From Caulobacter sp. SLTY (GTDB lineage: Bacteria > Pseudomonadota > Alphaproteobacteria > Caulobacterales > Caulobacteraceae), in contig NZ_JAAALA010000011.1 of assembly GCF_009905535.1 (NCBI RefSeq), forward strand, positions 47,865 through 111,864: a DNA stretch of 64,000 nucleotides. Reading direction: 5' to 3'. This document shows positions 1 to 9,631 of the stretch, piece after piece. Every line of letters starts with the position of its first letter. The first letter of the stretch is position 1. The notes beneath the pieces are model-generated. The model saw only the letters and a program-made list of their open reading frames with translations. It was not told the origin of the DNA and searched no databases. The translations under genes and the position numbers were made by a program.

Positions 1-723
1 CGCCTGAGCACCGAGGACCGGCTCGACGTCGAGGCGGACGGCAAGGTGCGCGCCCGCCGCCTCATCCGTCTCGACCGGCTAGTGTTGGAGGACCGGCTGA
101 TCGACAAGCCCGACAGAGCGATGATCGCCGCCGCCCTGCTCGGCCAGGTCCGTCGCGAGGGGCTGGCCGTCCTGCCGATGGGGGAGGGGAGCCGCTCCCT
201 GCTCGAACGCGCCCGCTTCCTGCGCGCCGGCGATGAGGCCTGGCCGGACCTGTCGGACGCCGCCCTGACGGCAAGCCTGGATGACTGGCTCGCTCCGCTC
301 CTCGAAGGTCGCCGCACCCTGGCCAGCCTGACCGACAACGAGCTTGAAAACGCCCTCCGCGCCCTGATCCCCTGGGACGTCCAGAAGCGCCTGGACGCCG
401 CCGCCCCAGCCCGCTGGACCGCTCCGACGGGCTCCCGCCTGGCCATCGACTATGCCGCCGAGGCGGGGCCGACCATCTCGGTGCGGGTGCAGGAACTGTA
501 CGGGACAGAGGTCCACCCCACGGTCGCCGGTCGGCCGCTGGTCCTCGCGCTACTGTCCCCCGCCCACCGGCCGATCCAGGTCACCCGAGACCTGCCGGCC
601 TTCTGGCGCGGGTCGTGGAAGGACGTGCGGACGGAGATGAAGGGGCGGTATCCACGGCATCTGTGGCCGGAAGAGCCCTGGAAGGCCCAGGCCACGACGC
701 GGGCCAAGCCGCGCGGGACGTAG
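1..723 (+). CDS. hrpB: ATP-dependent helicase HrpB, C-terminal part (5' end outside window)
   Basis: The frame is open from the first base, so this is the last ~240 residues of a longer protein. The segment matches the HrpB C-terminal region of DEAH-box helicases: a WDVQKRLDAAAP-type stretch, a GSRLAIDY motif, then PIQVTRDLPAFWRGSW and MKGRYPRHLWPEEP near the end. HrpB is a cytoplasmic RNA-helicase-like ATPase of poorly defined role. The helicase core (Walker A, DEAH) lies upstream and is not visible. A GTG at position 46 is an internal codon, not the likely start. Confidence 0.9.
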   Translation, partial: RLSTEDRLDVEADGKVRARRLIRLDRLVLEDRLIDKPDRAMIAAALLGQVRREGLAVLPMGEGSRSLLERARFLRAGDEAWPDLSDAALTASLDDWLAPLLEGRRTLASLTDNELENALRALIPWDVQKRLDAAAPARWTAPTGSRLAIDYAAEAGPTISVRVQELYGTEVHPTVAGRPLVLALLSPAHRPIQVTRDLPAFWRGSWKDVRTEMKGRYPRHLWPEEPWKAQATTRAKPRGT

Positions 724-760
724 GGTTCTGGCCCGGGTGGCAGTTTACGGTCTGTCCCGG

Positions 761-1573
761 CTACCCCAGCAACCGATCCGTCACCGCATAGATCATGATG
801 CCCGTCGCCACCGACAGGTTCAGGCTGTCGGCTCGGCCGCGCATCGGGATCTTGACGTTGACGTCGCAGACCCCCGCCAGCTCCGGCGGCAGCCCTTGCG
901 CCTCGTTGCCCATCAGGATCAGGGTCGGCGACCGATAGTCCGCCGCCCGGTAGTCATGCTCCGCCGTCAGCAGGGTGCCGACCACCGACCCCGGCCACGC
1001 GGCCCGCCAGGCGACGAACTCCTCCACGCTCGCCCTGGCCAGCGGTACGGCGAAGATCGAGCCCATGGTCGCCCGCACGCCTTCGACCGAATAGGGATCG
1101 CAGCAGTCGCCGACCAGGATGACCCCGCCGCCGCCAGCCGCGTCCACTGTCCGCACCACGGTGCCCAGGTTGCCGGGGTCGCGCACCCGGTCCATCGCCA
1201 CCCAGCAGACGTTGGAGGTCGGCTCCAGGCTGGACAGCGGCACAAACCGCTGGCGGAAGATGGCCAGGGCCGGCTGGGCGTTGTCGCGGCGGGCGATCTT
1301 CTCGAGGATTTCCGGGGTAACCTCGATGACCTCGCCGCCGGCGGCCGTGGTCGCTTCAGCGGCGCGGATCAGCAGCGGATGGCTGGCCGCCGCCTTGCCG
1401 AACAGCAGGGTCTCGGGCGCGAAGCCCTGGTCCACCGCCTCGGTGATGATCTTCAGCCCCTCGGCCAGGAACTGCCCGCTCTCCTCGCGGGTCTTGCGCA
1501 TGTGCAGGGCGCGGGCGTGCTTGACCGTCTCGTTGGCCAGCGAGGTGACCTGGCGAGCAATCATGCAGTCCAT
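761..1573 (-). CDS. TrmH/SpoU-family RNA 2'-O-methyltransferase
   Basis: A SAM-dependent SPOUT (trefoil-knot) methyltransferase acting on tRNA or rRNA ribose. The N-terminal ~100 residues resemble the SpoU substrate-binding domain. The three knot motifs are visible: DRVRDPGNLGTVVR (about residues 128-141), MGNEAQGLP (221-229) and IPMRGRADSLNLSVA (242-256), the last carrying the Ser-Leu-Asn typical of TrmH/RlmB. At 270 residues it has the usual length. Two in-frame ATGs exist; the second (1564) overlaps the TGA of the upstream methyltransferase gene as ATGA, so the pair is probably co-transcribed and coupled. The substrate cannot be assigned from sequence. Confidence 0.9.
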   Translation of the reverse strand: MDCMIARQVTSLANETVKHARALHMRKTREESGQFLAEGLKIITEAVDQGFAPETLLFGKAAASHPLLIRAAEATTAAGGEVIEVTPEILEKIARRDNAQPALAIFRQRFVPLSSLEPTSNVCWVAMDRVRDPGNLGTVVRTVDAAGGGGVILVGDCCDPYSVEGVRATMGSIFAVPLARASVEEFVAWRAAWPGSVVGTLLTAEHDYRAADYRSPTLILMGNEAQGLPPELAGVCDVNVKIPMRGRADSLNLSVATGIMIYAVTDRLLG

Positions 1574-2457
1574 CTCGCGAAGAAGGAGAGGCCGATCCGC
1601 CGCTCGCCATCCTCCTGCTCCAGGGCCAGCTCGCCCCAGTCGATCGTCCCGCCGCGCCCCTGAAGCTGGTCGGCCAGCAGGCCGGACAGAGCCGCGCCGG
1701 AAATTCGCGCGGCGTAGGCGTTGAGGATCAGGAAGGAGGCGTCCGGCGCCAGCAGCTGGGTGCAGAGCTGCGAGAGCTCCGGCAGGTCTTCGAACAGACG
1801 CCAGGTCTCGCCGGTCGGCCCGCGCCCGAACTTCGGCGGATCGAGGATGATGCCGTCGTAGGTGTTGCCCCGCCGGACCTCCCGCTGGACATACTTCTTG
1901 GCGTCCTCGACCAGCCAGCGGACCGGGGCGAAGTCGAGCTTGCTGATGATCGCGTTCTCCCGCGCCCAGTTCACCGACTTCTTTGAGGCGTCGACGTGGG
2001 TGACGCTGGCGCCCGCCGCCGCGCAGACCAGGCTGGCGACGCCCGTGTAGCCGAATAGGTTGAGGATATTCAGCGGCCGCCCGGCGCTCCGGATCCGCTG
2101 GTCAAGCCAGGCCCAATTGGCCGCCTGCTCCGGGAAGAAGGCCAGGTGGCGGAAGTTGGTGAACCGGCTGTTGAACTTGGCCTGCCCCCAGCTCAGCGGA
2201 AACATCTCCGGCATCGGCCGAGAGAACCGCCAGCGGCCGGCCTCGTCCTCGTCGGTCGGGTCGAAGACGGCGTCGGCTTTCCCCCACTCGGCATCGGACA
2301 GCTTCGGGGTCCACAGGCACTGCGGCTCCGGCCGCACCACGCGGAACTGGCCATAGCGCTCCAGCTTGCGGCCGTTGCCGCTGTCGATCAGCGCATAGTC
2401 GGCCCAGGCCTTGGTGCTGAGCAGGATGGGGGCGTCCGCGACGCGGGGCTCGGTCAT
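1561..2457 (-). CDS. class I SAM-dependent methyltransferase (RlmI-like)
   Basis: A Rossmann-fold methyltransferase of the RlmI/RlmK-like group, probably acting on rRNA. Motif I is ILNLFGYTGVASL (about residues 131-143), the acidic SAM-ribose residue lies in HVDASKKS (154-161), and the DPPKFGRG motif IV is at about 206-213. No N-terminal PUA domain is seen, unlike E. coli RlmI, so RNA specificity is uncertain. The start is the ATG giving MTEPRVADAP; the frame is open 40 codons further, but that part is Arg-rich and unlike the family. It overlaps the downstream TrmH gene and diverges from the TetR gene. Confidence 0.85.
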   Translation of the reverse strand: MTEPRVADAPILLSTKAWADYALIDSGNGRKLERYGQFRVVRPEPQCLWTPKLSDAEWGKADAVFDPTDEDEAGRWRFSRPMPEMFPLSWGQAKFNSRFTNFRHLAFFPEQAANWAWLDQRIRSAGRPLNILNLFGYTGVASLVCAAAGASVTHVDASKKSVNWARENAIISKLDFAPVRWLVEDAKKYVQREVRRGNTYDGIILDPPKFGRGPTGETWRLFEDLPELSQLCTQLLAPDASFLILNAYAARISGAALSGLLADQLQGRGGTIDWGELALEQEDGERRIGLSFFARWTA

Positions 2458-2582
2458 ACGGCGCGGCTTACCGGTGAGGCGCCGCCGCGTCCAGCGCGCT
2501 TGGCCGCACTTGGAACTGTTGCGCCGCTCAAGTGATTCCCGTTTAGTGTTCAGTTCGGGGACGATGAGGGGAAACACAGGAC

Positions 2583-3218
2583 GTGACGACGGTTCTCAAG
2601 AAGCCGCCGCGCTCCGCCAGGAAGCCGAAGGGCGACGGGCATATGCGTCGGGGCGAAATCCTCGAGGCGGCCCAGCGGATCTTCGTGGCGGAGGGCTATC
2701 AGGGCGCGACGATCCGCAAGATCGCTGACGAGGTGGGGGTCTCCTCGACGGCGCTCTATATGCATTTCAAGGACAAGGACGAGATCCTGCTGGAGATCAG
2801 CGACGGGGCCATCAACCGGCTCCTGGAGATCAACAGCGAGCTATCCGTCCGGCCGATCGATGCGGTGACGCGGGTGCGGCTGATGCTGGACGCCTACATG
2901 GCGTTCGCCCTGGAGAACCCCAACGCCTACCAGCTGGTGTTCTGCGCCCACACCGGGCTGATGAGCGTGGAGAAGACCGAGGCGACCCAGGACCTGGGCG
3001 ACCGCTGCTTCCAGAAATTCATCGACGTGGTCGGCGAGATCGCCGCTAGCGGCCGGTTGCGCACGGGCTCGGTGGAGAGCGCGGCCCAGGTGCTGTGGAC
3101 ATCCTGCCATGGGCTGGTGTCGCTGATCATCACCAAGCCGACCTTCAAATGGGCGCCGGACGCAGAGCTGCGCCAGACGTTGCTCGACGGCATGCTGCAC
3201 GGGCTTGTCTCCGATTGA
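2583..3218 (+). CDS. TetR/AcrR-family transcriptional regulator
   Basis: A dimeric one-component repressor type. The N-terminal helix-turn-helix spans about residues 22-68 (RRGEILEAAQRIFVAEG, then IRKIADEVGVSSTALYMHF), preceded by a short basic tail. The C-terminal ligand domain includes a CHGLVSLII segment resembling the WHG-type TetR C-terminal domain. The start is GTG, with a GAGGGG purine stretch upstream. It is transcribed away from the two methyltransferase genes and is followed by a hairpin repeat and an ABC importer on the same strand. Whether it regulates either neighbour is not shown by sequence. Confidence 0.9.
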   Translation: MTTVLKKPPRSARKPKGDGHMRRGEILEAAQRIFVAEGYQGATIRKIADEVGVSSTALYMHFKDKDEILLEISDGAINRLLEINSELSVRPIDAVTRVRLMLDAYMAFALENPNAYQLVFCAHTGLMSVEKTEATQDLGDRCFQKFIDVVGEIAASGRLRTGSVESAAQVLWTSCHGLVSLIITKPTFKWAPDAELRQTLLDGMLHGLVSD

Positions 3219-3238
3219 CTTGACCCTCCAACCCCCTT

Positions 3239-3280
3239 CCGTCATCCCGGACGGCCTGAAGGCCGATCCGGGACCTAAGG
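3239..3280. repeat. GTCATCCCGG-type intergenic hairpin repeat (copy 1)
   Basis: The outer stem TCCCGGA/TCCGGGA encloses an inner stem CGGCC-TGAA-GGCCG; the flanks read CCGTCA and CCTAAGG. It shares outer arms with the copies at 17431-17476 and 17515-17563, but the inner stem sequence differs while pairing is kept. Its right edge abuts the AAGGGG Shine-Dalgarno of the following gene. Confidence 0.75.
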
Positions 3281-3289
3281 GGTGACAGA

Positions 3290-4105
3290 GTGCGATCTGC
3301 GGGACGTCGATTCCTGTTGGCCGGGACGGCGGTGGTCGCCGCGCTGGCCGGCGGCGAGGCCCTGGCCGCCCGCGTCGTGTCCCTCGACCAATGCGCCGAT
3401 CAGTACGTCCTGGCCCTGGCCCCCCGCAAAGCCATCGTCGGACTGTCCCACCGGGCGGACGACGCCGACTCCCACCTGCGTGACCTGGCCAAGGGTCTGC
3501 CCCAGCGCCGGGTGACCGCCGAGGGCGTGTTGGCCGCCCGCCCGACCCTGGTTGTCCGCTACTGGGGCGGCGATGCGAGGCTCGACGAGGTCCTGGCCAA
3601 GCGCGGTGTCGCCAGCGTTCGCATCGAGGACGCCATCGATTTCGACGGTGTGCGCGCCAACATCGTGCGGGTCGCGGGCGCGCTCGGCGAGCCCGAACGC
3701 GGCCAGGCTCTGATCGCCCGGATGGACGCCCGCCTGGCCGCCAGCGCCGGCGCCTGGAAGGGGCGGGAGGCGCTTTACCTGACGCCCAGCGGCTATACCG
3801 CCGGGCCGGGGACCTTCATCGATCGCATCCTGGCGGCCGCCGGTCTGCGCAACGCCGCTCGGCCGGGCTTTACGCCGGTTTCCCTGGAGACGGTGGTCAT
3901 GGGACCTGAGCGCGGCTTCGTCCTGGGATTCTTCGACAAGCTGTCTGCCGCCTTCGAGCGCTGGGGCATGGGCCGCCATCGCGCCGTCCAGAAGCGCCTG
4001 CCGGAGCGGACCCTGGCGGCCATGCCCGCCTCCGTGCTCAGCTGCCCTGCCTGGTTTGCCGCCGAGGGGGTCGAGGCTCTGGCCAAGGCGGCGCCTGGGC
4101 GATGA
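3290..4105 (+). CDS. ABC transporter periplasmic substrate-binding protein (BtuF/FecB type)
   Basis: Binding protein of a cluster A-II (vitamin B12/siderophore/heme type) importer. An N-terminal signal peptide is clear (RRFLLAGTAVVAALAGGEALAA), followed by RVVSLDQCADQYVLAL, the usual first strand of this fold, and a central AEGVLAARPTLVV segment. GTG start, with AAGGGG seven bases upstream. Its stop overlaps the permease ATG (ATGA), so binding protein, permease and ATPase form a coupled operon. The substrate is not determinable: I saw no B12 riboswitch upstream and no adjacent TonB receptor. Iron-siderophore or cobalamin are both possible. Confidence 0.85.
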   Translation: MRSAGRRFLLAGTAVVAALAGGEALAARVVSLDQCADQYVLALAPRKAIVGLSHRADDADSHLRDLAKGLPQRRVTAEGVLAARPTLVVRYWGGDARLDEVLAKRGVASVRIEDAIDFDGVRANIVRVAGALGEPERGQALIARMDARLAASAGAWKGREALYLTPSGYTAGPGTFIDRILAAAGLRNAARPGFTPVSLETVVMGPERGFVLGFFDKLSAAFERWGMGRHRAVQKRLPERTLAAMPASVLSCPAWFAAEGVEALAKAAPGR

Positions 4106-5085
4106 GGCTTTCCGCCCTGACTCTGCTGCTTGCCGCGCTGGCGGTCGTGCTGGCCGCCAGCCTGTTGCTGGGCGAGATCGCCCTGACCCCGGCCCAGTAC
4201 ATCCAGGCCCTGAGCGATCCAGCCTCCCCGGCCGGCGAGGTGATCTGGACCATCCGCCTGCCTCGCGCCCTGATGGCGGCCCTGGTCGGCGGCGGCCTGG
4301 GCCTGGCCGGCGCAGCGCTGCAGGGCCTGCTGCGCAATCCCCTGGCCGATCCCGGCGTGCTCGGGGTCTCGGCCTTCGCGGGGCTCGGCGCGGCGCTGAC
4401 CATCGCCTTCGGCCTTTCGGCCCTGACGGGGGCGGTGGAGGCCGGCGCCCTGGTCGGCGCCCTGGTCGCCGGATTGTTGGTCTCGGGTCTGGCTGCGCGG
4501 TTTCGCGAGCCGGAGGCGTTGATCCTGCTCGGCGTCTCGCTGTCGGCGTTGGGCGGCGCTCTAACGGCGTTGATCTTCAACTTCTCGCCCTCGCCGGTGG
4601 CCACGGCGGAAGTCATGAACTGGCTGCTCGGCTCGGTCGCCAACCGCGACCTCTCCGACCTCGTCCGCGCCGCGATCCCGATGGCGCTGGGCGCCGCGCT
4701 TTGCCTTTGGTCGGCAAAGGGGCTGACCATGCTGACCCTCGGCGAGGAGACCGCCGCCCTGTCCGGCTTGCCGATGGCGCTCCTGCGCACGGCCGCCGTG
4801 GCCGGAGCCGCCCTGCTGACCGGGGCAGGGGTGGCCGCCGCGGGGGTGGTCGGCTTCGTCGGCCTGGCCGCGCCCCACCTGGTGCGCCCCCTGGTGGGCG
4901 ACGAGCCCGGCCGAATCCTCGTTCCTTCCGCGCTCGCCGGCGCCATCCTGTTGACCGCCGCCGACCTGATCGCCCGCGTCCTGCCCAGCGAGCAGGAGTT
5001 GAAGCTGGGCGTGGTCACCTCCCTGATCGGCGCGCCGATGTTCGCCCTGATCGCATGGCGCGCGGCGCGGAGCTGGCGCGCATGA
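4102..5085 (+). CDS. FecCD-family ABC transporter permease
   Basis: Inner-membrane permease of the importer. It is hydrophobic throughout, with about nine to ten predicted segments, and carries the family signature RLPRALMAALVGGGLGLAGA followed by LQGLLRNPLADPGVLGVSAFAG (about residues 50-95). The GFVGLAAPHLVRPLVG block near residue 250 is the conserved cytoplasmic coupling loop for the ATPase. At 327 residues it has normal length. Start and stop overlap the binding protein and the ATPase as ATGA junctions. Confidence 0.93.
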   Translation: MRLSALTLLLAALAVVLAASLLLGEIALTPAQYIQALSDPASPAGEVIWTIRLPRALMAALVGGGLGLAGAALQGLLRNPLADPGVLGVSAFAGLGAALTIAFGLSALTGAVEAGALVGALVAGLLVSGLAARFREPEALILLGVSLSALGGALTALIFNFSPSPVATAEVMNWLLGSVANRDLSDLVRAAIPMALGAALCLWSAKGLTMLTLGEETAALSGLPMALLRTAAVAGAALLTGAGVAAAGVVGFVGLAAPHLVRPLVGDEPGRILVPSALAGAILLTAADLIARVLPSEQELKLGVVTSLIGAPMFALIAWRAARSWRA

Positions 5086-5843
5086 GCCCCGCCTGGTCCT
5101 TCGAAGGCGTCCGCGCCGGTCCCGGCAAGCGGGCCGTGCTGCGCGGCGTCAGCCTGGAATTTCACCCGGGTGAAATGGTCGGGGTTCTCGGTCCCAACGG
5201 CGCCGGCAAGACCACCCTGCTGCGCGCCGGCCTCGGCCTGCTGCCGCTGCAGCGCGGCGAAGCGCGACTGGCGGGCCGCCCGCTTGGCGACCTGAGGCAC
5301 GCCGAGCGCGCCCGCCTGGTCGGCTATCTGCCCCAGGAGCGGCGGATCGGCTGGAACCTGCCCGCCGAGCGCATCGCCGAACTCGGCGCCCCCGATCTGC
5401 CGGCCGGCGAGGCTCGCGCCATCGCGCTGCAATCTCTGGATCGCGTCGGCATGGCGGCCGCCGCCGGCCGGGGCGTGCTCGACCTTTCGGGCGGTGAACG
5501 CGCCCGGGTTCTGCTGGCCCGCCTGCTGGCCACCCGCGCCCCGCTGCTGGTCGCAGACGAGCCGGCCGCCGGCCTCGATCCCGAGGCTCAGTTCCTCAGC
5601 CTGGCCCTGCTGCGCCAGGAGGCCGAGCGTGGCGCCGCCGTAGTGGTCACCCTGCACGACCTGTCGCTGGCCGCCCGGGCCTGCGACCGGCTGGTGATCC
5701 TGTCGGACGGGGCGGTCGCCGCCAATGGCCCCGCTTCCGAGTCCCTGTCGCCAGACCGCCTGCGCGCTGTCTTCGGCCTCGACGGCCGTTTCTTCGACAC
5801 CGAAGATGGCCCGGTCCTCGTCACCCGCCGGGCCGACCCATGA
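5082..5843 (+). CDS. ABC transporter ATP-binding protein (FecE/BtuD type)
   Basis: Cytoplasmic ATPase of the importer. Visible motifs: Walker A GPNGAGKTT (about residues 37-45), Q-loop YLPQER, signature LSGGERARVLLARLLA, Walker B PLLVADEPAAGLD and switch His in VVVTLHDLSLA. 253 residues, standard length. The ATG overlaps the permease TGA. The signature reads LSGGERAR rather than LSGGEQQR, a minor variation. The last codons overlap the start of the glutaminyl cyclase gene, extending the transcription unit to four genes. Confidence 0.95.
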   Translation: MSPAWSFEGVRAGPGKRAVLRGVSLEFHPGEMVGVLGPNGAGKTTLLRAGLGLLPLQRGEARLAGRPLGDLRHAERARLVGYLPQERRIGWNLPAERIAELGAPDLPAGEARAIALQSLDRVGMAAAAGRGVLDLSGGERARVLLARLLATRAPLLVADEPAAGLDPEAQFLSLALLRQEAERGAAVVVTLHDLSLAARACDRLVILSDGAVAANGPASESLSPDRLRAVFGLDGRFFDTEDGPVLVTRRADP

Positions 5844-6601
5844 AGCGCCTCGTCCTCCTGTTCCTGCTGGTCTTCGCCGCGCCGGCCGCCGCCTGGGCCG
5901 AACCGCCGGTCTGGGACTACCAGATCGTCAGCAGCTACCCGCACGATCCCGGCGCCTATACCCAGGGGCTCTTCTTCGAGGCCGGCGCCCTCTACGAAAG
6001 CACGGGCCAGCACGGCCGATCCCAGGTCCGCCGGGTCACCCTCGAAACCGGCAAGGTCGTCCAGCAGCATGGCATCGACGCCCGCCATTTCGGCGAGGGT
6101 TCCGTCGCCTGGAATGGCCGGCTGCTCCAACTGACCTGGCAATCCCAGCTCGGCTTCATCTACGACTTGAAGACCCTCAAGCCGCTCGGAACCTTCACCT
6201 ATCCGGGCGAGGGCTGGGGCCTGACCCACGACGGCAAGCGTCTGATCATGAGCGATGGGACGACCGAACTGCGGTTCCTTGATCCGGAGACGTTGAAGGA
6301 AACCGGCCGCCTCCGCGTCAACGCCGGAGGCCGTGACCTCGTCAACCTCAATGAACTCGAATGGGTCGAGGGCGAGATCTGGGCCAACGTCTGGCAGACC
6401 GACTTCATCGCCCGCATCAGCCCGACGACCGGCGAGGTGGTCGGCTGGATCGACCTCTCGAACCTGCTGGGCGATGATCGCACGCCGCAGGCGGAATGGC
6501 TGAACGGCATCGCCTACGACCCGGCAACAAAGCGACTGTTCGTGACCGGGAAGCTGTGGCCGAAACTGTACGAGATCACGCTGACGAAGCGGGGGCCGTA
6601 A
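5840..6601 (+). CDS. secreted glutaminyl-peptide cyclotransferase (plant/bacterial QC type)
   Basis: Cyclises N-terminal glutamine of exported peptides or proteins to pyroglutamate, likely in the periplasm. A signal peptide (MKRLVLLFLLVFAAPAAAWA) precedes a beta-propeller-type domain with YPHDPGAYTQGLFF, YESTGQHGRS and LNELEWVEGEIWANVWQTD, which are hallmark blocks of the papaya-type QC family. Full length at 253 residues. It overlaps the ATPase stop by four bases (ATGA), so it is probably made with the ABC importer; a functional link is unknown. Confidence 0.9.
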   Translation: MKRLVLLFLLVFAAPAAAWAEPPVWDYQIVSSYPHDPGAYTQGLFFEAGALYESTGQHGRSQVRRVTLETGKVVQQHGIDARHFGEGSVAWNGRLLQLTWQSQLGFIYDLKTLKPLGTFTYPGEGWGLTHDGKRLIMSDGTTELRFLDPETLKETGRLRVNAGGRDLVNLNELEWVEGEIWANVWQTDFIARISPTTGEVVGWIDLSNLLGDDRTPQAEWLNGIAYDPATKRLFVTGKLWPKLYEITLTKRGP

Positions 6602-6602
6602 A

Positions 6603-8624
6603 CTACCGCCCGCCCCGCAGCAGATCCGCCGACAGCTGCAGTGGCGCGACTCCGCCGTTCAGCCGTGCGCGGTAGACCTGCGTCGTCTCCAATGTCCGCA
6701 TCACATAGTTCCGCGTCTCGCTGAACGGGATGCATTCGATGAAATTCAGCGGATCGCCGCCCCCGCGTGGGTCGCCGCAAAGGGCGATCCACTGCGGCGG
6801 GCGGCCTGGGCCGGCGTTGTAGCCGGCCGCGGCCATGGCGTAGCTGCCGCCAAAGGTTGCCGTCATGTCGCCGAGGTAGCGGCTGCCCAGCCGCATGTTG
6901 AATTCCGGCTCATAGAGGCGATCGACGGTGAATTCCTCGCCCAGGTTCCGCGCCGTATCCCGCCCCGTGCCGGGGAGCAGCTGCATCATCCCGCGCGCGT
7001 CGGCGCCGGATCGCGCCTGGGGGTCGAAGTTGCTCTCCTGGCGGGAGATGCTGAGGACGAAGGCCGCTTCCGCCCCGCCCGGAACCTGGGGCGTGGCGAT
7101 CACCGGATAGCCGCGCTCGGGCAGGATGAAGCCGCGCTGGGCCGCTGTCCGCACCGCCCGCATCCCCAGGTCCTGGTCGCCGGCCGACCGCGCCAGATCC
7201 ACCAGTAACGCCGCCTCGGCCGCCGTCGGCAGGATGTCGTCGATTTGCAGCACGAAGGCGCGGAACGCCTCGTTCAGCCCGAACCCTCTCAATAGTCGCG
7301 CGGCCCGCACAGCCTCCCGCCCATCGAACCGCGCCCGGTCGGCGCTGGTCACCACTGGGTCCTTCCCCAGGGTGATCTCCCGCAACCCGGCCTTCTCGGC
7401 CGCCAGCTGGCCGTAGAAGACGGTGATGTGCCGAGCGCCCTGGCGATAGAAGGCTTGCGCCTCCGCCGCCTTGCCCAGCGCTTCGGCCGCCCGGCCCTGC
7501 CAATACAGCGCCCGGCCCTGGGTGATCGGCGAGGATCCCGCCCCGGCCAGCTTGGCGAAATGGGTCTCGGCCGCCGCTGCATCGTTAAGCCGGGTGAGGG
7601 CAAGCCAGCCGGCGTAGAACTCCGCCTCCGCCGCGTCGGCGCCGACGCTCATCCCGCAGTCGCGGGCGATGTTGTAGGCCGCCCGCGCGTCGCCATTTCC
7701 CAGCGCCGTGGTGATCATCCGCCGCTTGTCGGGCCAGCTCAGCGCCGCAACGTCCGGGCTCGGCGGCGCCTTGATCCCCGCCGACAGCGAGAAGGCGAGG
7801 CTCGCCTGACCCCGCTTGTAGAAATACAGCGCCTGTTCCCAGACCAGCCCCGGATCCTTCCGCTGGTCCGCCGTCAGGGCGGAGACCTGCCCATTCGCGT
7901 CGCTGCGCCCCGCCCGCAGCGCCATTCGCGCCTCGGCCAAGGCCCGGTCCGGTCCGGTCAGGTTGTCGACCATCTCCCGCGCCGCCGGCCCCTGCGAGCC
8001 GTAGAGCAGCAGGTCCGCCCGCATCTGCAGGTCCGCCGGGGTCAGCACATCGCCGAATCTGGCCCGCAACGCCGCCTGTGGCTCGGCTTCGAACAGCCGG
8101 GTCGTCCACCAGCGGCGGATCAGGGCGTTGGCTTCCCCGGTTCGACCCTGCGCCCGCCAGGCCCCGGCCAGGGCCATCGCCCCCTCGACCGTCACGGGCT
8201 CGGCACCGCCGAACCAGGCGACAACCCGAGCGGGATCCAGCCCCGCCGCTTCCAACTGCTTTTCCGCCGCCGCCTGCCGCGCCTGGGCCTTGGGCCAGCC
8301 GGCCAGGTCCCGCCGCGCCGCGTCCAGCTCGCCGAAGGACATCGAGTCCGCGGCCCCGTCGGCCATCGCCCAGACGGCGATCTTGCGCGCCAGCGGGTCC
8401 TGGATGGCGCTGACGGCGGTCCTCACCCGTTCCCCATCACCCGCCTTGGCGGCTGTCAGGGCCAGGCGCAGATACTCGGCGTCCCCCTCGCCGGCCACGT
8501 CGGCATAGGGCAGGGCAGGGGTGTTCAGCTGCGCCGGCGCCTGGGTAAAGGCGGATCCGGCCGCCAGCAGCGCCAGAACCGCGCATCCGGCGACCGCCAA
8601 CCCTTGACCTGCGCTGATCCTCAC
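6603..8624 (-). CDS. soluble lytic murein transglycosylase (Slt-like)
   Basis: Periplasmic enzyme cleaving the MurNAc-GlcNAc bond of peptidoglycan with anhydro ring formation. Long alpha-helical N-terminal superhelix region, then the C-terminal SLT domain with [11 protein letters not shown], where Glu at about residue 530 is the expected catalytic acid, followed by [11 protein letters not shown] and [10 protein letters not shown] motifs. I chose the GTG start giving [13 protein letters not shown] because GGAGG lies seven bases upstream and a hydrophobic signal follows directly; a longer frame of 25 more codons exists. It converges with the QC gene, one base apart, and diverges from dapA. Confidence 0.92.
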   Translation of the reverse strand: MRISAGQGLAVAGCAVLALLAAGSAFTQAPAQLNTPALPYADVAGEGDAEYLRLALTAAKAGDGERVRTAVSAIQDPLARKIAVWAMADGAADSMSFGELDAARRDLAGWPKAQARQAAAEKQLEAAGLDPARVVAWFGGAEPVTVEGAMALAGAWRAQGRTGEANALIRRWWTTRLFEAEPQAALRARFGDVLTPADLQMRADLLLYGSQGPAAREMVDNLTGPDRALAEARMALRAGRSDANGQVSALTADQRKDPGLVWEQALYFYKRGQASLAFSLSAGIKAPPSPDVAALSWPDKRRMITTALGNGDARAAYNIARDCGMSVGADAAEAEFYAGWLALTRLNDAAAAETHFAKLAGAGSSPITQGRALYWQGRAAEALGKAAEAQAFYRQGARHITVFYGQLAAEKAGLREITLGKDPVVTSADRARFDGREAVRAARLLRGFGLNEAFRAFVLQIDDILPTAAEAALLVDLARSAGDQDLGMRAVRTAAQRGFILPERGYPVIATPQVPGGAEAAFVLSISRQESNFDPQARSGADARGMMQLLPGTGRDTARNLGEEFTVDRLYEPEFNMRLGSRYLGDMTATFGGSYAMAAAGYNAGPGRPPQWIALCGDPRGGGDPLNFIECIPFSETRNYVMRTLETTQVYRARLNGGVAPLQLSADLLRGGR

Positions 8625-8746
8625 CCGAAATCCTCCGGAACATTCACCGCCCGCGCCCATTGCGAAGCAATAGGCCCCGGACATATTGTCCGCCCCCAAT
8701 CCATGGCCGCAAGCAGACGCGGCGAATTCACGGCCATTTGCAAGCC

Positions 8747-9631
8747 ATGTTCCAATCCCCGTTCAAGGGCGTCTTCCCCGCCCTCGTCACCCCCTTCCGC
8801 GATGGCGCGGTCGACGAAGCCGCCTTCGTCGCCCTGGTCGAGCGCCAGATCGCCGGCGGCGTGCACGGCCTGGTGCCGGTCGGCACCACCGGCGAGAGCG
8901 CCACGGTCAGCCATGAAGAGCACCGCCGCGTGGTCGAGCTTTGCGTCCAGACCGCGCGCGGCCGGGTGCCGGTGATCGCCGGCGCCGGCTCCAACTCGAC
9001 CGCCGAGGCCATCGACCTGGCCCGCCACGCCAAGGCGGTGGGCGCCGACGCGGCCCTGGTCGTCTCGCCCTACTACAACCGGCCCAGCCAGGAAGGCATC
9101 TACCAGCACTTCAAGGCGATCAACGACGCCGTTCAGCTGCCGATCATCACCTACAATGTGCCCAGCCGCACCGGCTCGGACATGTCGAACGAGGTGGTCG
9201 AGCGGCTGAGCAAGCTGCCCAACATCGTCGGCATCAAGGACGCCTCGGGCGACCTCGGTCGCCAGGCGCTGCAGCGCATCGGCTGCGGCGACGAATGGAT
9301 CATGCTGACAGGCGATGACCCCAACGGCGTCGGCTACATGGCCCAGGGCGGGCATGGCTGTATCTCGGTGACCGCCAACGTGGCGCCGGAGGCCTGCGCG
9401 GCGATGTACAACGCCTGCCTCAACAACGACTGGGAAACCGCCCGCTACTGGCAGGATCGGCTGATCCTGCTGCACAAGGCCCTGTTCGCCGACGCCTCGC
9501 CCAGCCCCACCAAGTTCGCGCTGGCCACCCTCGGCCTCTGCTCCGAGGACAGCCGCCTGCCCATCGCCCCCTGCTCGGAAGCCGCGCGCGGCCAGGTGCT
9601 CGACGCGATGCGGGCGGCCGGCGTGCTCTGA
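8747..9631 (+). CDS. dapA: 4-hydroxy-tetrahydrodipicolinate synthase
   Basis: Condenses pyruvate with aspartate semialdehyde, the first committed step of lysine and meso-diaminopimelate synthesis in the cytoplasm. The Schiff-base lysine is K164 in GIKDASGD, the catalytic-triad tyrosine Y135 is in [10 protein letters not shown], and GTTGES (46-51) is the substrate-binding threonine motif. 294 residues. The ATG yielding [17 protein letters not shown] matches the family start; 29 upstream codons are open but implausible. The stop overlaps smpB (TGATG). Confidence 0.96.
   Translation: MFQSPFKGVFPALVTPFRDGAVDEAAFVALVERQIAGGVHGLVPVGTTGESATVSHEEHRRVVELCVQTARGRVPVIAGAGSNSTAEAIDLARHAKAVGADAALVVSPYYNRPSQEGIYQHFKAINDAVQLPIITYNVPSRTGSDMSNEVVERLSKLPNIVGIKDASGDLGRQALQRIGCGDEWIMLTGDDPNGVGYMAQGGHGCISVTANVAPEACAAMYNACLNNDWETARYWQDRLILLHKALFADASPSPTKFALATLGLCSEDSRLPIAPCSEAARGQVLDAMRAAGVL

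Noticed and set aside
3219..3289. Possible cobalamin riboswitch before the ABC importer
   Set aside because: The gap is only 71 bp and is filled by a hairpin repeat; no B12-box-like sequence seen.
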